Assembly: GCF_003254575.1 (NCBI RefSeq)
Contig: NZ_QJUA01000001.1
Location: 186,001-250,000, forward strand
DNA: 64,000 bases
Direction of reading: 5' to 3'
DNA from: Mycobacterium kyogaense
Lineage (GTDB): Bacteria; Actinomycetota; Actinomycetes; Mycobacteriales; Mycobacteriaceae
Shown here piece after piece: positions 1 through 8,646 of this stretch (the first letter of the stretch is position 1; every line of letters starts with the position of its first letter). The position numbers and the translations under genes are program-made. The notes under the pieces were generated by a model. The model was not told the origin of the DNA. It ran no database searches and saw only the letters and a list, made by a program, of their open reading frames with translations.

Positions 1-2
1 TG

Positions 3-1040
3 TCGTCGAGGGTGAACGCTGCCATCGTGCCGCGAACGGTGCTCCTCGATCTGTCCGCAACCGATCCGTCTCCTGAACGCGCCACGGAAATCGCGAACGC
101 GCTGGCGGAAGAGTTCATCCAGTACGCGGGTCCGCTGGAGACGCCGGTCGGAGAGAGCACGCCTCGCGCGACGATCACAGTGGTGAACCGCGCCCAGATA
201 CCGACGACACCGAGTTCTCCGAATGTCGTCACGAACGCCGTGTACGGGTGCATCGGCGGCCTGATGATCGGCCTGCTGTGCCTTTCGTTGATCCCTGTCA
301 TATCGCGACGCATCACTTCGGCCGAAGAACTCGGCCGGCTCACGGGTGCACCTACTTCAGGCCCTCTGCTGGTGCCTGATCCTGACGCCTCTCCCCAGCA
401 CAACCTGTTCGACACCTCGTGCTCTGAGGAGTCAGAGGGTCTTCGACGCCTCCGGGTGCAGCTGGATGCGCATGATCCAGCGCCGCAGGTCCTCCTCGTA
501 GCACCGGCTACCGCTGGTCGAGCAGCCGTCGCGCTCGGAGGCGGTATCGCTGCGGCATTCGCCGAAACGGGACGCAGCACCGCACTCATCAGCGCAGATT
601 CCTCACTGGACGCCACCTGGTTCGGCGTGGCAGGTGACAGCCCGGGACTGACAGATCTGCTCGGCGGCCGTGCAGGATTCGATGACGTGCTCCACAGCAC
701 CGTCCGTCCCCGGTTGTCCGTCGTCACTCACGGCGGGAGCCATGCCATCGAGGCGTTGCTCTCATCGGCGGCGATGAGCGCTTTCGTCGACGACCTTCGC
801 AAGGAGTTCGATCGCGTGGTGATCGTGACCGGGTCCGTGAACGACAGCAGCGCTGCGTCGGTCTTGTCAGCGGTCGTCGATGCCGATCTGTTGGTTGTCG
901 ACACGTCGAGGTCACACCGCGGAGACGTGACCAGAGCCATCGGCGAACTCACCGCGGCGCGGGCTCATCTCCTGGCCGTGGTGATGGCCAAGGTAAAGGC
1001 CCCCGAGCATCTCCAGCAGACGTCGAAAGGCTTCCGATGA
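3..1040 (+). CDS. Wzz/CpsD-like polysaccharide chain-length protein, C-terminal part (5' end outside window)
   Basis: The reading frame is open to the left edge, so this is the end of a longer gene; the GTG at 12 is probably not the true start. The visible part begins in an extracytoplasmic loop, has a membrane helix (about GCIGGLMIGLLCLSLIPV, near residue 80 counted from position 12) and then a cytoplasmic domain shaped like the Wzc/CpsD tyrosine-autokinase ATPase. The Walker A site is degenerate: where a G-E-G-K-T/S loop is expected the sequence reads APATAGRAAVA, and the Walker A' strand ends SADSSL instead of a DxD-type motif. It is therefore probably a non-catalytic co-polymerase that controls chain length or export. 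Its stop overlaps the next ATG by 4 nt (ATGA), coupling it to the sugar-modification genes downstream. Confidence 0.75.
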   Translation, partial: SSRVNAAIVPRTVLLDLSATDPSPERATEIANALAEEFIQYAGPLETPVGESTPRATITVVNRAQIPTTPSSPNVVTNAVYGCIGGLMIGLLCLSLIPVISRRITSAEELGRLTGAPTSGPLLVPDPDASPQHNLFDTSCSEESEGLRRLRVQLDAHDPAPQVLLVAPATAGRAAVALGGGIAAAFAETGRSTALISADSSLDATWFGVAGDSPGLTDLLGGRAGFDDVLHSTVRPRLSVVTHGGSHAIEALLSSAAMSAFVDDLRKEFDRVVIVTGSVNDSSAASVLSAVVDADLLVVDTSRSHRGDVTRAIGELTAARAHLLAVVMAKVKAPEHLQQTSKGFR

Positions 1041-1621
1041 ACGAGCTGGCCTGTGTCGACCGGATTCCCGGCACGATGTCGGAGCCGGGCCGCCGCTTCT
1101 CCCTCGATGGGTTCACCGGGCGGGGATACGAGCGCGGCCGCAGCATCGGCGTCCAGGTTCTGTGGCTGATTGCACGAGAAATTCTGATGAAGTGGTGGTG
1201 CCCCAACCGATTTCGAATCATGGTTCTTCGGATCTTCGGTGCCAGAATCGGTGCCGGAGTCCTGATTCGACACCAGGTCAAGATCCACTGGCCGTGGAAA
1301 CTGGAGGTCGGAGCCAACTCGTGGATAGGCGAGGAGGTGTGGATACTGAACCTCGAGCGCGTGACGATAGGGTCCAACACCTGCATCTCCCAGGGAGTGC
1401 TCATCTGCACCGGAAGCCATGACCGACGCAGTCCCACATTCGAATTCGACAACGCTCCCATCGTCATCGGAGATTCTGTGTGGGTCGCGACGCGTGCGAC
1501 CGTCCTGCGAGGGACATGCATCGGAGACGGTGTCACCATCGGAGCAACGGTGGTGGCGAGCGGCGATGTGCCCCCCGAGACGACCCTGCTTGCGAGCGAA
1601 TCGCGCGTCCAGCGTTCCTGA
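1037..1621 (+). CDS. WcaF-like hexapeptide acetyltransferase
   Basis: A 194-residue protein with imperfect [LIV]-G-x4 hexapeptide repeats (GARIGAGVLI, LEVGANSWIG, VTIGSNTCIS, IVIGDSVWVA, TCIGDGVTIG), the signature of left-handed beta-helix acyltransferases. Layout and length match the WcaF/colanic-acid acetyltransferase group, with the His of TGSHDRRS as the likely catalytic base. It probably O-acetylates a sugar of the polysaccharide made by this locus, in the cytoplasm before export. The ATG at 1037 overlaps the preceding stop. The exact acyl donor and acceptor cannot be read from sequence. Confidence 0.85.
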   Translation: MNELACVDRIPGTMSEPGRRFSLDGFTGRGYERGRSIGVQVLWLIAREILMKWWCPNRFRIMVLRIFGARIGAGVLIRHQVKIHWPWKLEVGANSWIGEEVWILNLERVTIGSNTCISQGVLICTGSHDRRSPTFEFDNAPIVIGDSVWVATRATVLRGTCIGDGVTIGATVVASGDVPPETTLLASESRVQRS

Positions 1622-1639
1622 ACCGAACGAGAGGCAACT

Positions 1640-2578
1640 GTGTACAACGAACCCAAGATCTACGTGGCCGGACACCGCGGCATGGTCGGATCAGCCATCA
1701 CGCGTCGCCTCCTCGAGGAGGGGTACGCCCATGTTGTCACCCGCTCTCACGATGAACTGTCCTTGGACGATGCGGCGGCGGTGGAGCAATTCTTCGCTGC
1801 AGAGCGCCCCGATGTCGTGGTGCTCGCTGCTGCGAAGGTCGGCGGCATCATCGCGAACGCGACGTTGGGCGCCGACTTCATTCGCGAGAATCTGATGATT
1901 CAGACGAATGTCATCGACTCCGCCTACCGCAACGGAACTCAGAAGTTCATGTTCCTCGGATCGAGTTGCATCTATCCCAAACACGCGGAACAACCGATCA
2001 CGGAGGAGGCGCTCCTCACCGGTGCACTGGAGGAGACGAATCGGCCGTACGCAGTCGCGAAGATCGCGGGCATCACGATGTGTGAGGCCTATGCGGAGCA
2101 ATACGGCTTCCACGCATTCGCGGTGATGCCGTCGAACGTGTACGGGATAGGGGACAACTTCCACCCGGAACACTCTCACGTCGTCGCAGGCTTGATGCGC
2201 CGTTTCCACGAGGCGAAGCTATCGGGCCAGCCGAAGGTCGTCGTGTGGGGGAGCGGATCACCCCTGCGAGAGCTCATCGACGCCGATGACCTGGCAGATG
2301 CCTGTGTCTTCCTCCTCCGCAACTATGACGGCCGCGGCATCATCAACGTGGGTTCAGGGCAGGAGATTTCGATTCGTGATCTAGCACTCCTGATGCGGAT
2401 GGTCGTCGGATACGACGGCGAGGTCGAGTTCGACGCAACCCGGCCAGACGGCACGCCGCGCAAGCTCATGGACAACAGTAAGTTGAGGGCCCTCGGTTGG
2501 CAGCCGACTCTCTCGATCGAGTCCGGGCTGAAGAAAATGTATGCCTGGTTCGTCGAGTCGCACCCCGGCGTTCGTTGA
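1640..2578 (+). CDS. fcl: GDP-L-fucose synthase (GDP-4-keto-6-deoxy-D-mannose epimerase/reductase)
   Basis: A 312-residue extended SDR enzyme. The NADP-binding glycine motif is GHRGMVG at residues 10-16, the catalytic Ser lies in FLGSSCIYP and the Tyr/Lys pair in NRPYAVAK. It converts GDP-4-keto-6-deoxymannose to GDP-L-fucose, so the locus polymer probably contains fucose. The partner GDP-mannose 4,6-dehydratase (gmd) is not in the window and may lie upstream. GTG start at 1640, after GAGAGGCA. Length is as expected for the family (about 310-320). Confidence 0.93.
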   Translation: MYNEPKIYVAGHRGMVGSAITRRLLEEGYAHVVTRSHDELSLDDAAAVEQFFAAERPDVVVLAAAKVGGIIANATLGADFIRENLMIQTNVIDSAYRNGTQKFMFLGSSCIYPKHAEQPITEEALLTGALEETNRPYAVAKIAGITMCEAYAEQYGFHAFAVMPSNVYGIGDNFHPEHSHVVAGLMRRFHEAKLSGQPKVVVWGSGSPLRELIDADDLADACVFLLRNYDGRGIINVGSGQEISIRDLALLMRMVVGYDGEVEFDATRPDGTPRKLMDNSKLRALGWQPTLSIESGLKKMYAWFVESHPGVR

Positions 2579-2593
2579 GAAGGAGGCCGGTTC

Positions 2594-3385
2594 GTGAAGA
2601 AGAAGGTCGAGATGCTCGTCTGGCTTCTGCCGGGCAGCGGGCTGAAGAACAGGCTCTTGCGGATGTTCGGCCATGATGTTGCTGCGTCTGCGCACATCGC
2701 GCCGCTCCTGGCGGTGAATGTCGGCCGTGCTGTCATCGGTGAGAATGCAATGATCGCTCCGCTGAACATCTTTCGCCGTATTCGCCTGCTGAAGGTGGGC
2801 GACGGGGCATCGATCGGATCGCTCAACACGATCTCCGCGCATCCCGCCTATCAAGCGTTGCATCCAGATGTCGGGGTTCTCGTCATGGGTGACGGCGCGA
2901 TCATCACGAGTCGACACAACATCGATTGCTCCGGAAATGTGGCGCTCGGCGACATGTCTGGTATCGCCGGCCAACGGACCACCATTCTCAGCCACGAGAT
3001 CGACATCATGCTCGACGTGCAGTCCGCAGGATGGGTCAGCATCGGTGAACGTTCAGTAGTGCTGACCAACTGTCTGCTACTGAAGGGTGCAGTGCTGCCG
3101 CCTCATTCGCTGCTGGTCGCGAACTCTATGTTGAGCAGGCCGAGAAAGGCGCATCAAGCTCCCGGTGTCTACGCCGGGTCTCCCGCGGAGTTCATCAGAT
3201 CGATTTCGTTGGAGGGCGGCAGTTGGTTCGAGCGAGAGGAGAGCGCAACGACGACGCTGAGGGTTGACCTTCCCCGGAGTATGCGGTCGAACGGCAACCG
3301 TCGAGGATTCGTCGTCTCACCGGCGCCACCATCAACCGAGGAGGGCTTGGACGGCTGCGAGCGCCGGCTTGGCTGTGAAATCTGA
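2594..3385 (+). CDS. Left-handed beta-helix acyltransferase
   Basis: A 263-residue hexapeptide-repeat protein (VGRAVIGENAMIAP, LLKVGDGASIGSLNTI, VSIGERSVVLTNCLL). It resembles serine/maltose-type acetyltransferases and the acyltransferases of capsule clusters, and is a second sugar-modifying enzyme for the polymer. GTG start at 2594, 9 nt after AGAAGGAGG (2579-2587), a good ribosome site. The last 54 nt (3332-3385) overlap, on opposite strands, the end of the convergent glycosidase gene; the tail after about residue 215 has lost the hexapeptide pattern and may be unstructured. Confidence 0.75.
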   Translation: MKKKVEMLVWLLPGSGLKNRLLRMFGHDVAASAHIAPLLAVNVGRAVIGENAMIAPLNIFRRIRLLKVGDGASIGSLNTISAHPAYQALHPDVGVLVMGDGAIITSRHNIDCSGNVALGDMSGIAGQRTTILSHEIDIMLDVQSAGWVSIGERSVVLTNCLLLKGAVLPPHSLLVANSMLSRPRKAHQAPGVYAGSPAEFIRSISLEGGSWFEREESATTTLRVDLPRSMRSNGNRRGFVVSPAPPSTEEGLDGCERRLGCEI

Positions 3386-4462
3386 TCGGACCAGACCGTA
3401 GTTGTATTGCACGTTGCGACTTCCCGTTTCGACATCGCGGAAGTCGAAGAGGAAGATGGGGCCCCCATTGTGAAGAGACCGCAGGTAACTTATCCCGTTG
3501 GTCAGGATTTCACTCTGACGCTGCGGGGACACGCCGACCTGCTGACCGGAGAGATCGGGAGCGACAGCTCCGGGGGTGGCGGTCGACGCGCCGAATTCGG
3601 TGAACCAGATCCGCTTCCCGCCCTGGCCCTCGTTGGCCATCAGATCGCTGACGTCTTTGATCGCTCGATTCGAGTTCGACGTATCCGACGTTCCTTCGGT
3701 GGTCAGGAGCTCCGGTGTGCTGTACGGGTGCATGGCGACCGCGTCGAAGAATTCGCCTGCGCCATTGTCGTACAACCCCCTGATGAAGGTGACAGGCGAC
3801 ATCTCCGTCGGATTGTCCACGGCCGGGGACGTACCGCCGGTGATCACCACGGATTGTGGATCGACACTCTTGATGGCCCGATAGGATTCCTTGAGCATCG
3901 ACGAGTACAAGGCCAGATTGGGCCCCGGCGCAAAGCTGTCGTCGATGTTCGGCTCGTTCCAGATCTCCCAGCTGTGAATGACATTCGAGTAGCGCTTGGC
4001 GGCTTGGGCAACGAAATCGGCCCAGGGGCCCGCGTCGGCCGGTGCCGGGTGGACGAGGTCCCGGTATTGAGGGGGAACGGCCCAGGAGGGCGCATAGGAG
4101 AGCACGCCGAGGACAGTCAGGCCTCGGCTGGCTGCGCCATTGACGAGCGAATCCGTTTCAGCCCAGTCGAATCGGCCCGGGGATCGCTCGATGAGGTCCC
4201 ACTCGATCTGAAGCCGAACGGCACTGAAACGATCGGCTGCAATCTGATCGTATTGTCTGTCTCTGGTAGCGGGGTCGGTCAGCGTGACGGCTGTCACCCC
4301 TACGAGGCCCGGCGGCAGTGCCGCAGTCGAGGGCAGGGGCCTCGCGAAAGAATCAGGCGGCCCGACCGTCTGGCATCCGACGATTGCGATGACCAGACCC
4401 ACGATGACGCCTACGGCCAATCGTGGAACCGGAGCGGGGCGTTGGCCTCTCAGGACATTCAC
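3332..4462 (-). CDS. Lipoprotein glycoside hydrolase, clan GH-A (PslG/GH39-like)
   Basis: I place the start at the GTG at 4462, not at the longest ORF, because AAGGGGAG lies about 8 nt upstream and the resulting 376-residue protein begins with a short basic stretch, a hydrophobic segment and a lipobox IVGC. The mature part is a TIM-barrel glycosidase: acid/base Glu in SWEIWNEPN, nucleophile Glu in IWFTEFGAS, and a conserved MHPYS. The pattern matches GH39-type enzymes such as PslG, which trims exopolysaccharide in the Pseudomonas Psl cluster. As the only minus-strand gene inside the plus-strand polysaccharide cluster it probably cuts the polymer outside the membrane, either for release or for length control. 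The substrate is not known. Confidence 0.8.
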   Translation of the reverse strand: MNVLRGQRPAPVPRLAVGVIVGLVIAIVGCQTVGPPDSFARPLPSTAALPPGLVGVTAVTLTDPATRDRQYDQIAADRFSAVRLQIEWDLIERSPGRFDWAETDSLVNGAASRGLTVLGVLSYAPSWAVPPQYRDLVHPAPADAGPWADFVAQAAKRYSNVIHSWEIWNEPNIDDSFAPGPNLALYSSMLKESYRAIKSVDPQSVVITGGTSPAVDNPTEMSPVTFIRGLYDNGAGEFFDAVAMHPYSTPELLTTEGTSDTSNSNRAIKDVSDLMANEGQGGKRIWFTEFGASTATPGAVAPDLSGQQVGVSPQRQSEILTNGISYLRSLHNGGPIFLFDFRDVETGSRNVQYNYGLVRSDFTAKPALAAVQALLG

Positions 4463-4596
4463 CGTCTGGCTCCCCTTCGATCGACAACCCGAGAGTGCGG
4501 CGTCACCGGTTCTCTCCGAGCAAGAATGCCCCGCGGTCGGCTGATCTGCAATGGGCGCGTCGCGCACGCACTGTTCGCCGGCGTCGGACTGCCCCG

Positions 4597-5931
4597 ATGA
4601 ACGGCGTGGTCACGCAGCCCAGGCTCATCAGCGGTCAGAACGCCGAGAACTCGCTCGTCTCACACGTCGTCGCTCCTTCGCGCGGGTCACTCGAGAGGCG
4701 GCGGGAGACCGCACGCCGAGCGCTCACCGTCGTTGTGCTGATCGCGCTGGGTGCGACGACAGCGATTCAGATCCAAGGGTTCACGTTGACGATGCTGGCC
4801 CCGATTTGCCTTCTGCTGGCGCCGGCGTTGCTCTTGACCCGCCCGACGCTCGGCCAGTGGCTACCGCTCGTCCTCGCCCTGACCGGATTCGCTGCGTTCT
4901 GCATTTCGGCCCAGATCAACCATCTGAGTCTCGTCGATCAGCGAGTGCAGCAGTGGGCGGCGTTCGCGGTCTACTTCGCGGGATTCCTGGTACTCGCCGG
5001 CAGGGACCTCCTCCGCATCTTCGCGATCTACTGCGGAATCGCGATCGGCGCAGCGGCGTACAGCGTCTTCCATGTCGGGGCATCCGCCGACACCTATGAT
5101 TCGACCGCGGAGTTGTGGAAATATGGCTTCGGGCAATGGATTGTGCTCGTCCTGATCTTCTGCCTGGTTCTCATGAAGGTGCCTCTTCCGCTTCAAGCGT
5201 TGGCGCTATTGCTCGTCGCGGCCTACAGTCTGAGCGCTGGTTACCGTTCACTGGCGACCAATTGCGCGCTCGCGACCGTGATAGCGCTGGTGGGATGGGT
5301 CGCCGGCAACCGAGTTCCCCGATGGGTGCAAGTCGCACTCGTCGCGCTGTCGGGGACAGCAATGTATGCCATCGTGCCACGCCTGGCCGCCGACGGGCTC
5401 CTCGGCGATGCGATCGGGCGAAAGACGGAAACGCAACTCGCCGAGGGTGTTCCGCTGATACTAGCCGGGCGGACGGAGTCTCCGCTGTCGATGTCGGCCA
5501 TCCTCGAGCGCCCGTGGTTCGGCTGGGCCAGTGCGAACAACATCAGCGCGGAGGCTTTCGACCGCGCCAAGTCGCTGGCAATCGCCCTCGGCTTCGATCC
5601 TGCCGTACCCATCGAGAGCGGCTGGTACTTCGCCAATGGAGACGTTTCGCTCCACTCCGTGTTACTCGGTGCATGGGCGGAAGGTGGACTCTTCGCCGCG
5701 CTGCTTCCGCTGGGACTGATGATCGCGGCGCTGGCCATGATCTGGAACGCGCCTCGATATGGGCGTTGGTCCGTTCTGGTGATTGCCGTGTCGCTGCAGG
5801 CGGTGTGGGATCTGCTCTTCTCGCCCTGGTCCTACGGATCCCTTTCGGGCTTCGCCATGCTCGCAGTTGTCTTCGCTGCGAGGCACATGCCCTCGTACTC
5901 GAACTTCGACGAGAAGGGTTTTCTCCGTTGA
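4597..5931 (+). CDS. O-antigen ligase/polymerase-like membrane protein (Wzy-like)
   Basis: A 444-residue integral membrane protein with about ten hydrophobic segments and a large extracytoplasmic loop (roughly residues 250-330) before the last helices, the layout of Wzy polymerases and WaaL ligases. I take the ATG at 4597 (MNGVVTQPRL); the longer frame from 4423 has an unlikely Ser/Arg-rich leader antisense to the glycosidase. It probably polymerises lipid-linked repeat units at the outer face of the membrane. Its stop overlaps the TTG start of the next glycosyltransferase. Confidence 0.7.
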   Translation: MNGVVTQPRLISGQNAENSLVSHVVAPSRGSLERRRETARRALTVVVLIALGATTAIQIQGFTLTMLAPICLLLAPALLLTRPTLGQWLPLVLALTGFAAFCISAQINHLSLVDQRVQQWAAFAVYFAGFLVLAGRDLLRIFAIYCGIAIGAAAYSVFHVGASADTYDSTAELWKYGFGQWIVLVLIFCLVLMKVPLPLQALALLLVAAYSLSAGYRSLATNCALATVIALVGWVAGNRVPRWVQVALVALSGTAMYAIVPRLAADGLLGDAIGRKTETQLAEGVPLILAGRTESPLSMSAILERPWFGWASANNISAEAFDRAKSLAIALGFDPAVPIESGWYFANGDVSLHSVLLGAWAEGGLFAALLPLGLMIAALAMIWNAPRYGRWSVLVIAVSLQAVWDLLFSPWSYGSLSGFAMLAVVFAARHMPSYSNFDEKGFLR

Positions 5932-6857
5932 CTACCGAACCCAGCGTGAGCGTCATCATTCCCACTGTCGGCAGAGCGAGTTTGCGCATCGCGGTCGAAT
6001 CGGCGCTGAATCAGACCGTCCCACCCCTCGAGGTCATCGTCGTGGTCGATTCCGACAGCGAACCGGAATTGCCTAACTCCGAGGCTATCCGGGTACTGCG
6101 GACATCGGGTGGCGAGGGTCCCGGCCGCGCCAGACAGCTGGGGATCGATTCGGCGAGCGGCAGTATCATCGCCCTGCTCGACGATGACGATTCCTGGAGG
6201 AAGGCCAAACTCGAGAGACAACTCGCCGCGGTGCCGCGTCGTCTGGACCGTTGGATCGTTTCCTGTCGGTACGAGCGACGGGCAGACGGTCGCAAGCCGC
6301 TGACGATGCCGCGCAGGTTGATCGGTCCGCATGAACGGGTGGCTCCGTACCTGATGCAACTGGCCTCGATGAGACGAGCGCGACCGTCGATCGCGGTGCC
6401 GACACTCATGTTTCCCAGGGCGGTTGCAGATGCGGTGCCGCTGTCGGTATCGGCGGGCTCCATCCACGATGACCCTTCGTGGTTGATGAGGGTTCAGCGC
6501 GAACTACCCGATCTACCGATCCTTCAGCTTCCTGACTGCCTCGTCGAGGTCAACGTGACGGCCAACTCGGAGTCACGTCCGGGGGTGGATCGGAGTGCCG
6601 ACTACATCGACTGGGGGAAAAGTGAGCTCGCTGACGAATCCAAGCGCGTGCGAGGTGACTACTTTCTCTACAGCCCCGTCAGTTCGGCGCTCGAAGCAGG
6701 CTCGTTCCGGAGCGTTCTTCGATCGATCGTCGCGAGTGTGCGATGGGGTCGCCCAGGGATCTGGGCATGGGTCTACGTCTCGACGGCGACTACACGTATC
6801 GCGCTGAGAAAGGTGCGAGGCTCGCTGAGAAGACTGTCGACGGAGAAGGATCAATGA
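5928..6857 (+). CDS. Family 2 glycosyltransferase
   Basis: A GT-A fold GT2 enzyme of 309 residues: the N-terminal SVSVIIPTVGR strand, the DSDSEP segment and the nucleotide/metal site ALLDDDDSW. It adds one sugar of the repeat unit on the cytoplasmic side. The longer frame from 5115 runs antiparallel to nothing known but overlaps the Wzy gene in another phase; the TTG at 5928 is chosen because it overlaps the Wzy stop (TTGA), has GAGAAGG about 10 nt upstream and gives a start right at the GT2 fold. Donor and acceptor are unknown. Confidence 0.85.
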   Translation: MTTEPSVSVIIPTVGRASLRIAVESALNQTVPPLEVIVVVDSDSEPELPNSEAIRVLRTSGGEGPGRARQLGIDSASGSIIALLDDDDSWRKAKLERQLAAVPRRLDRWIVSCRYERRADGRKPLTMPRRLIGPHERVAPYLMQLASMRRARPSIAVPTLMFPRAVADAVPLSVSAGSIHDDPSWLMRVQRELPDLPILQLPDCLVEVNVTANSESRPGVDRSADYIDWGKSELADESKRVRGDYFLYSPVSSALEAGSFRSVLRSIVASVRWGRPGIWAWVYVSTATTRIALRKVRGSLRRLSTEKDQ

Positions 6858-7717
6858 GCTCTGCTCCGACCGTCTCGGTGATCACCATCACCTTGAACGA
6901 CCTCGACGGTCTCAAGCGGACCGTCGACAGCGTTCGGGCCCAGCGGTACCCGGGACCCGTCGAACACATCGTGATCGACGGTGGATCGGGTGACGACGTC
7001 GTGGACTACCTGCGTCAGATCGAAACCGGCTTGGGGTACTGGCAGTCCGAGCCCGATGCCGGGAGGTACGACGCGATGAACCAGGGGATCGCTCGTGCAT
7101 CGGGAGATCTGCTGTGGTTCCTCCATTCTCGTGACCGCTTCTCTGATCCCTACTCGCTGGCCCACGTAGTGCAGGAGATCGCGAATCGTGGTCCCGTGAG
7201 CGACCTGTGGGGATACGGCATGGAAAACCTGATCGGGCCCGACGGGGTCAGCGTCGGGTTGCAGGCACCCATGCCTTTTGACATGCGGAGGTTTCTGATG
7301 ATCCAGGCGACCATCCCGCATCAAGCAGCCTTCTTTGGATCGTCCCTGGTCAGAAAAATCGGTGGATACGATCTCGAGTTCGACATCGCTGCCGATCAAC
7401 TTTTCATGCTGCGCGCCGCGTTGGTGCTCGAACCCATCACCATCGAGCGCGTGGTCACCGATTTCGATATCACGGGTGCCGGCTCGGCACGCTCGGTGGA
7501 TGACGTCTTCGACGACATGCGGAGGATCTGGGACTTGGTCGGCTGCTATCCGTTCGGCGGAAGGCTGACCTCGCGCGCTCTCCTGCGCTGCTGGGAACAT
7601 GCGGTGAAAGCAAGGATCGCGGTGCATCCAGCAGTGACCGCCATCAGAGCGTGGTCGGTTCGCGCGCTCAGCACCAAGTTCCGACGGAGAATTCCGTGTA
7701 GCGAGGCGCCACTGTGA
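6854..7717 (+). CDS. Family 2 glycosyltransferase (WcaA/PGL-like)
   Basis: A 287-residue GT2 protein beginning SAPTVSVITITLNDLDGLKRT, with HIVIDGGSGD and the QSEPDAGRYDAMNQGI block typical of colanic-acid/EPS glycosyltransferases; the usual DDD after the sheet reads LHSRDRF. The ATG at 6854 overlaps the preceding TGA (ATGA) and follows GGAGAAGGA. It is the second sugar-adding enzyme of the repeat unit. The upstream extension to 6743 is a frame artefact. Confidence 0.85.
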   Translation: MSSAPTVSVITITLNDLDGLKRTVDSVRAQRYPGPVEHIVIDGGSGDDVVDYLRQIETGLGYWQSEPDAGRYDAMNQGIARASGDLLWFLHSRDRFSDPYSLAHVVQEIANRGPVSDLWGYGMENLIGPDGVSVGLQAPMPFDMRRFLMIQATIPHQAAFFGSSLVRKIGGYDLEFDIAADQLFMLRAALVLEPITIERVVTDFDITGAGSARSVDDVFDDMRRIWDLVGCYPFGGRLTSRALLRCWEHAVKARIAVHPAVTAIRAWSVRALSTKFRRRIPCSEAPL

Positions 7718-7863
7718 CAGTGACCGGACATCGGGTGCTTCCCTGTCGTGCAGGACGACGAGGGATGATCGCCGGGTTCGTATCGCCGGGGGGCGAGGAG
7801 ATCTGCGGGCCCAGCCGAAGGGCCACCAAAAGTTTGTCGTTCGAGGGTGTTTCTGGGGGAGTA

Positions 7864-8646
7864 ATGAACGATCCGTTTGCCCGTAAGAGTGGCCTGCAGC
7901 GCGCCGCGCACAGTGCCGTTGATGCTGTCGTCGGTAACCGTTGGGGGTCGATCCGCAGTGTGCGGACGTATAAGCCACTCGTGGCGTTGACCTTCGATGA
8001 CGGTCCGTGCAGTGAGTGGACCCCCAAGATACTGGACATTCTTGCCCACTATCGCTCACATGCAACGTTTTTCATGTTGGTGGAGAATGCGCGTCGGCTG
8101 CCGGGATTGGTGCATCGCGTCGTCGCGGAGGGACACGAGATCGGTCTGCACGGTTTCGACCACCGTCGGCTCGCCGGCGGTTCCCGGCGATCGACGCGAC
8201 GGATGCTCGCCGCAGCGGCATCAGAGCTCGCAACGATCTCCGGTGAACCGGTGAAGTATTTCCGTCCCCCGTTCGGCGCTCAGACTGTGGGCTCGTTCCT
8301 GGGTGAGCGCGATGCCGGCCTCGAGACGGTGATGTGGGATCTGGACAGCTTCGACTGGAGCGGGCTGGGGGAGCGCGAGGTGGCATCCGAGGTGATCGAC
8401 CGAACTGAGCCAGGGAGCATTGTGCTGTTGCATGACACCCTCGCAGATGATCCCGGTTGTTCGTTCGATCGGGCCGTTGCCGCAGAGTTGATCGTCGATG
8501 GGTTGAAGCGGCGCACTCTGCAGAGCACCACCGTCTCCGGGCTGCTGGAATCGGGCCAGGTGCGGCGCGCCGCCTACTTCTCCCTGTCGACATGGTGTGG
8601 CTCCGGTGAGCGAGCTCTGGACGAGGATCCAGACAGGACGCAGTGA
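7864..8646 (+). CDS. Polysaccharide deacetylase (NodB homology domain)
   Basis: A 260-residue protein with the five NodB motifs: TFDDGP (catalytic base and metal Asp), GLHGFDH (two metal His), RPPFGA, DSFDW and IVLLHD. It removes N-acetyl (or O-acetyl) groups from a polysaccharide. The ATG at 7864 has GGGGGAG at 5 nt; a GTG at 7714 overlapping the previous stop would add 50 poorly conserved residues and cannot be excluded. No clear signal peptide is seen, so whether it acts inside or outside the membrane is open. It is translationally coupled to the flippase gene that follows. Confidence 0.88.
   Translation: MNDPFARKSGLQRAAHSAVDAVVGNRWGSIRSVRTYKPLVALTFDDGPCSEWTPKILDILAHYRSHATFFMLVENARRLPGLVHRVVAEGHEIGLHGFDHRRLAGGSRRSTRRMLAAAASELATISGEPVKYFRPPFGAQTVGSFLGERDAGLETVMWDLDSFDWSGLGEREVASEVIDRTEPGSIVLLHDTLADDPGCSFDRAVAAELIVDGLKRRTLQSTTVSGLLESGQVRRAAYFSLSTWCGSGERALDEDPDRTQ

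Noticed and set aside
3407..4600. 397-codon plus-strand frame
   Set aside because: Antisense to the glycosidase, whose catalytic motifs are clear.
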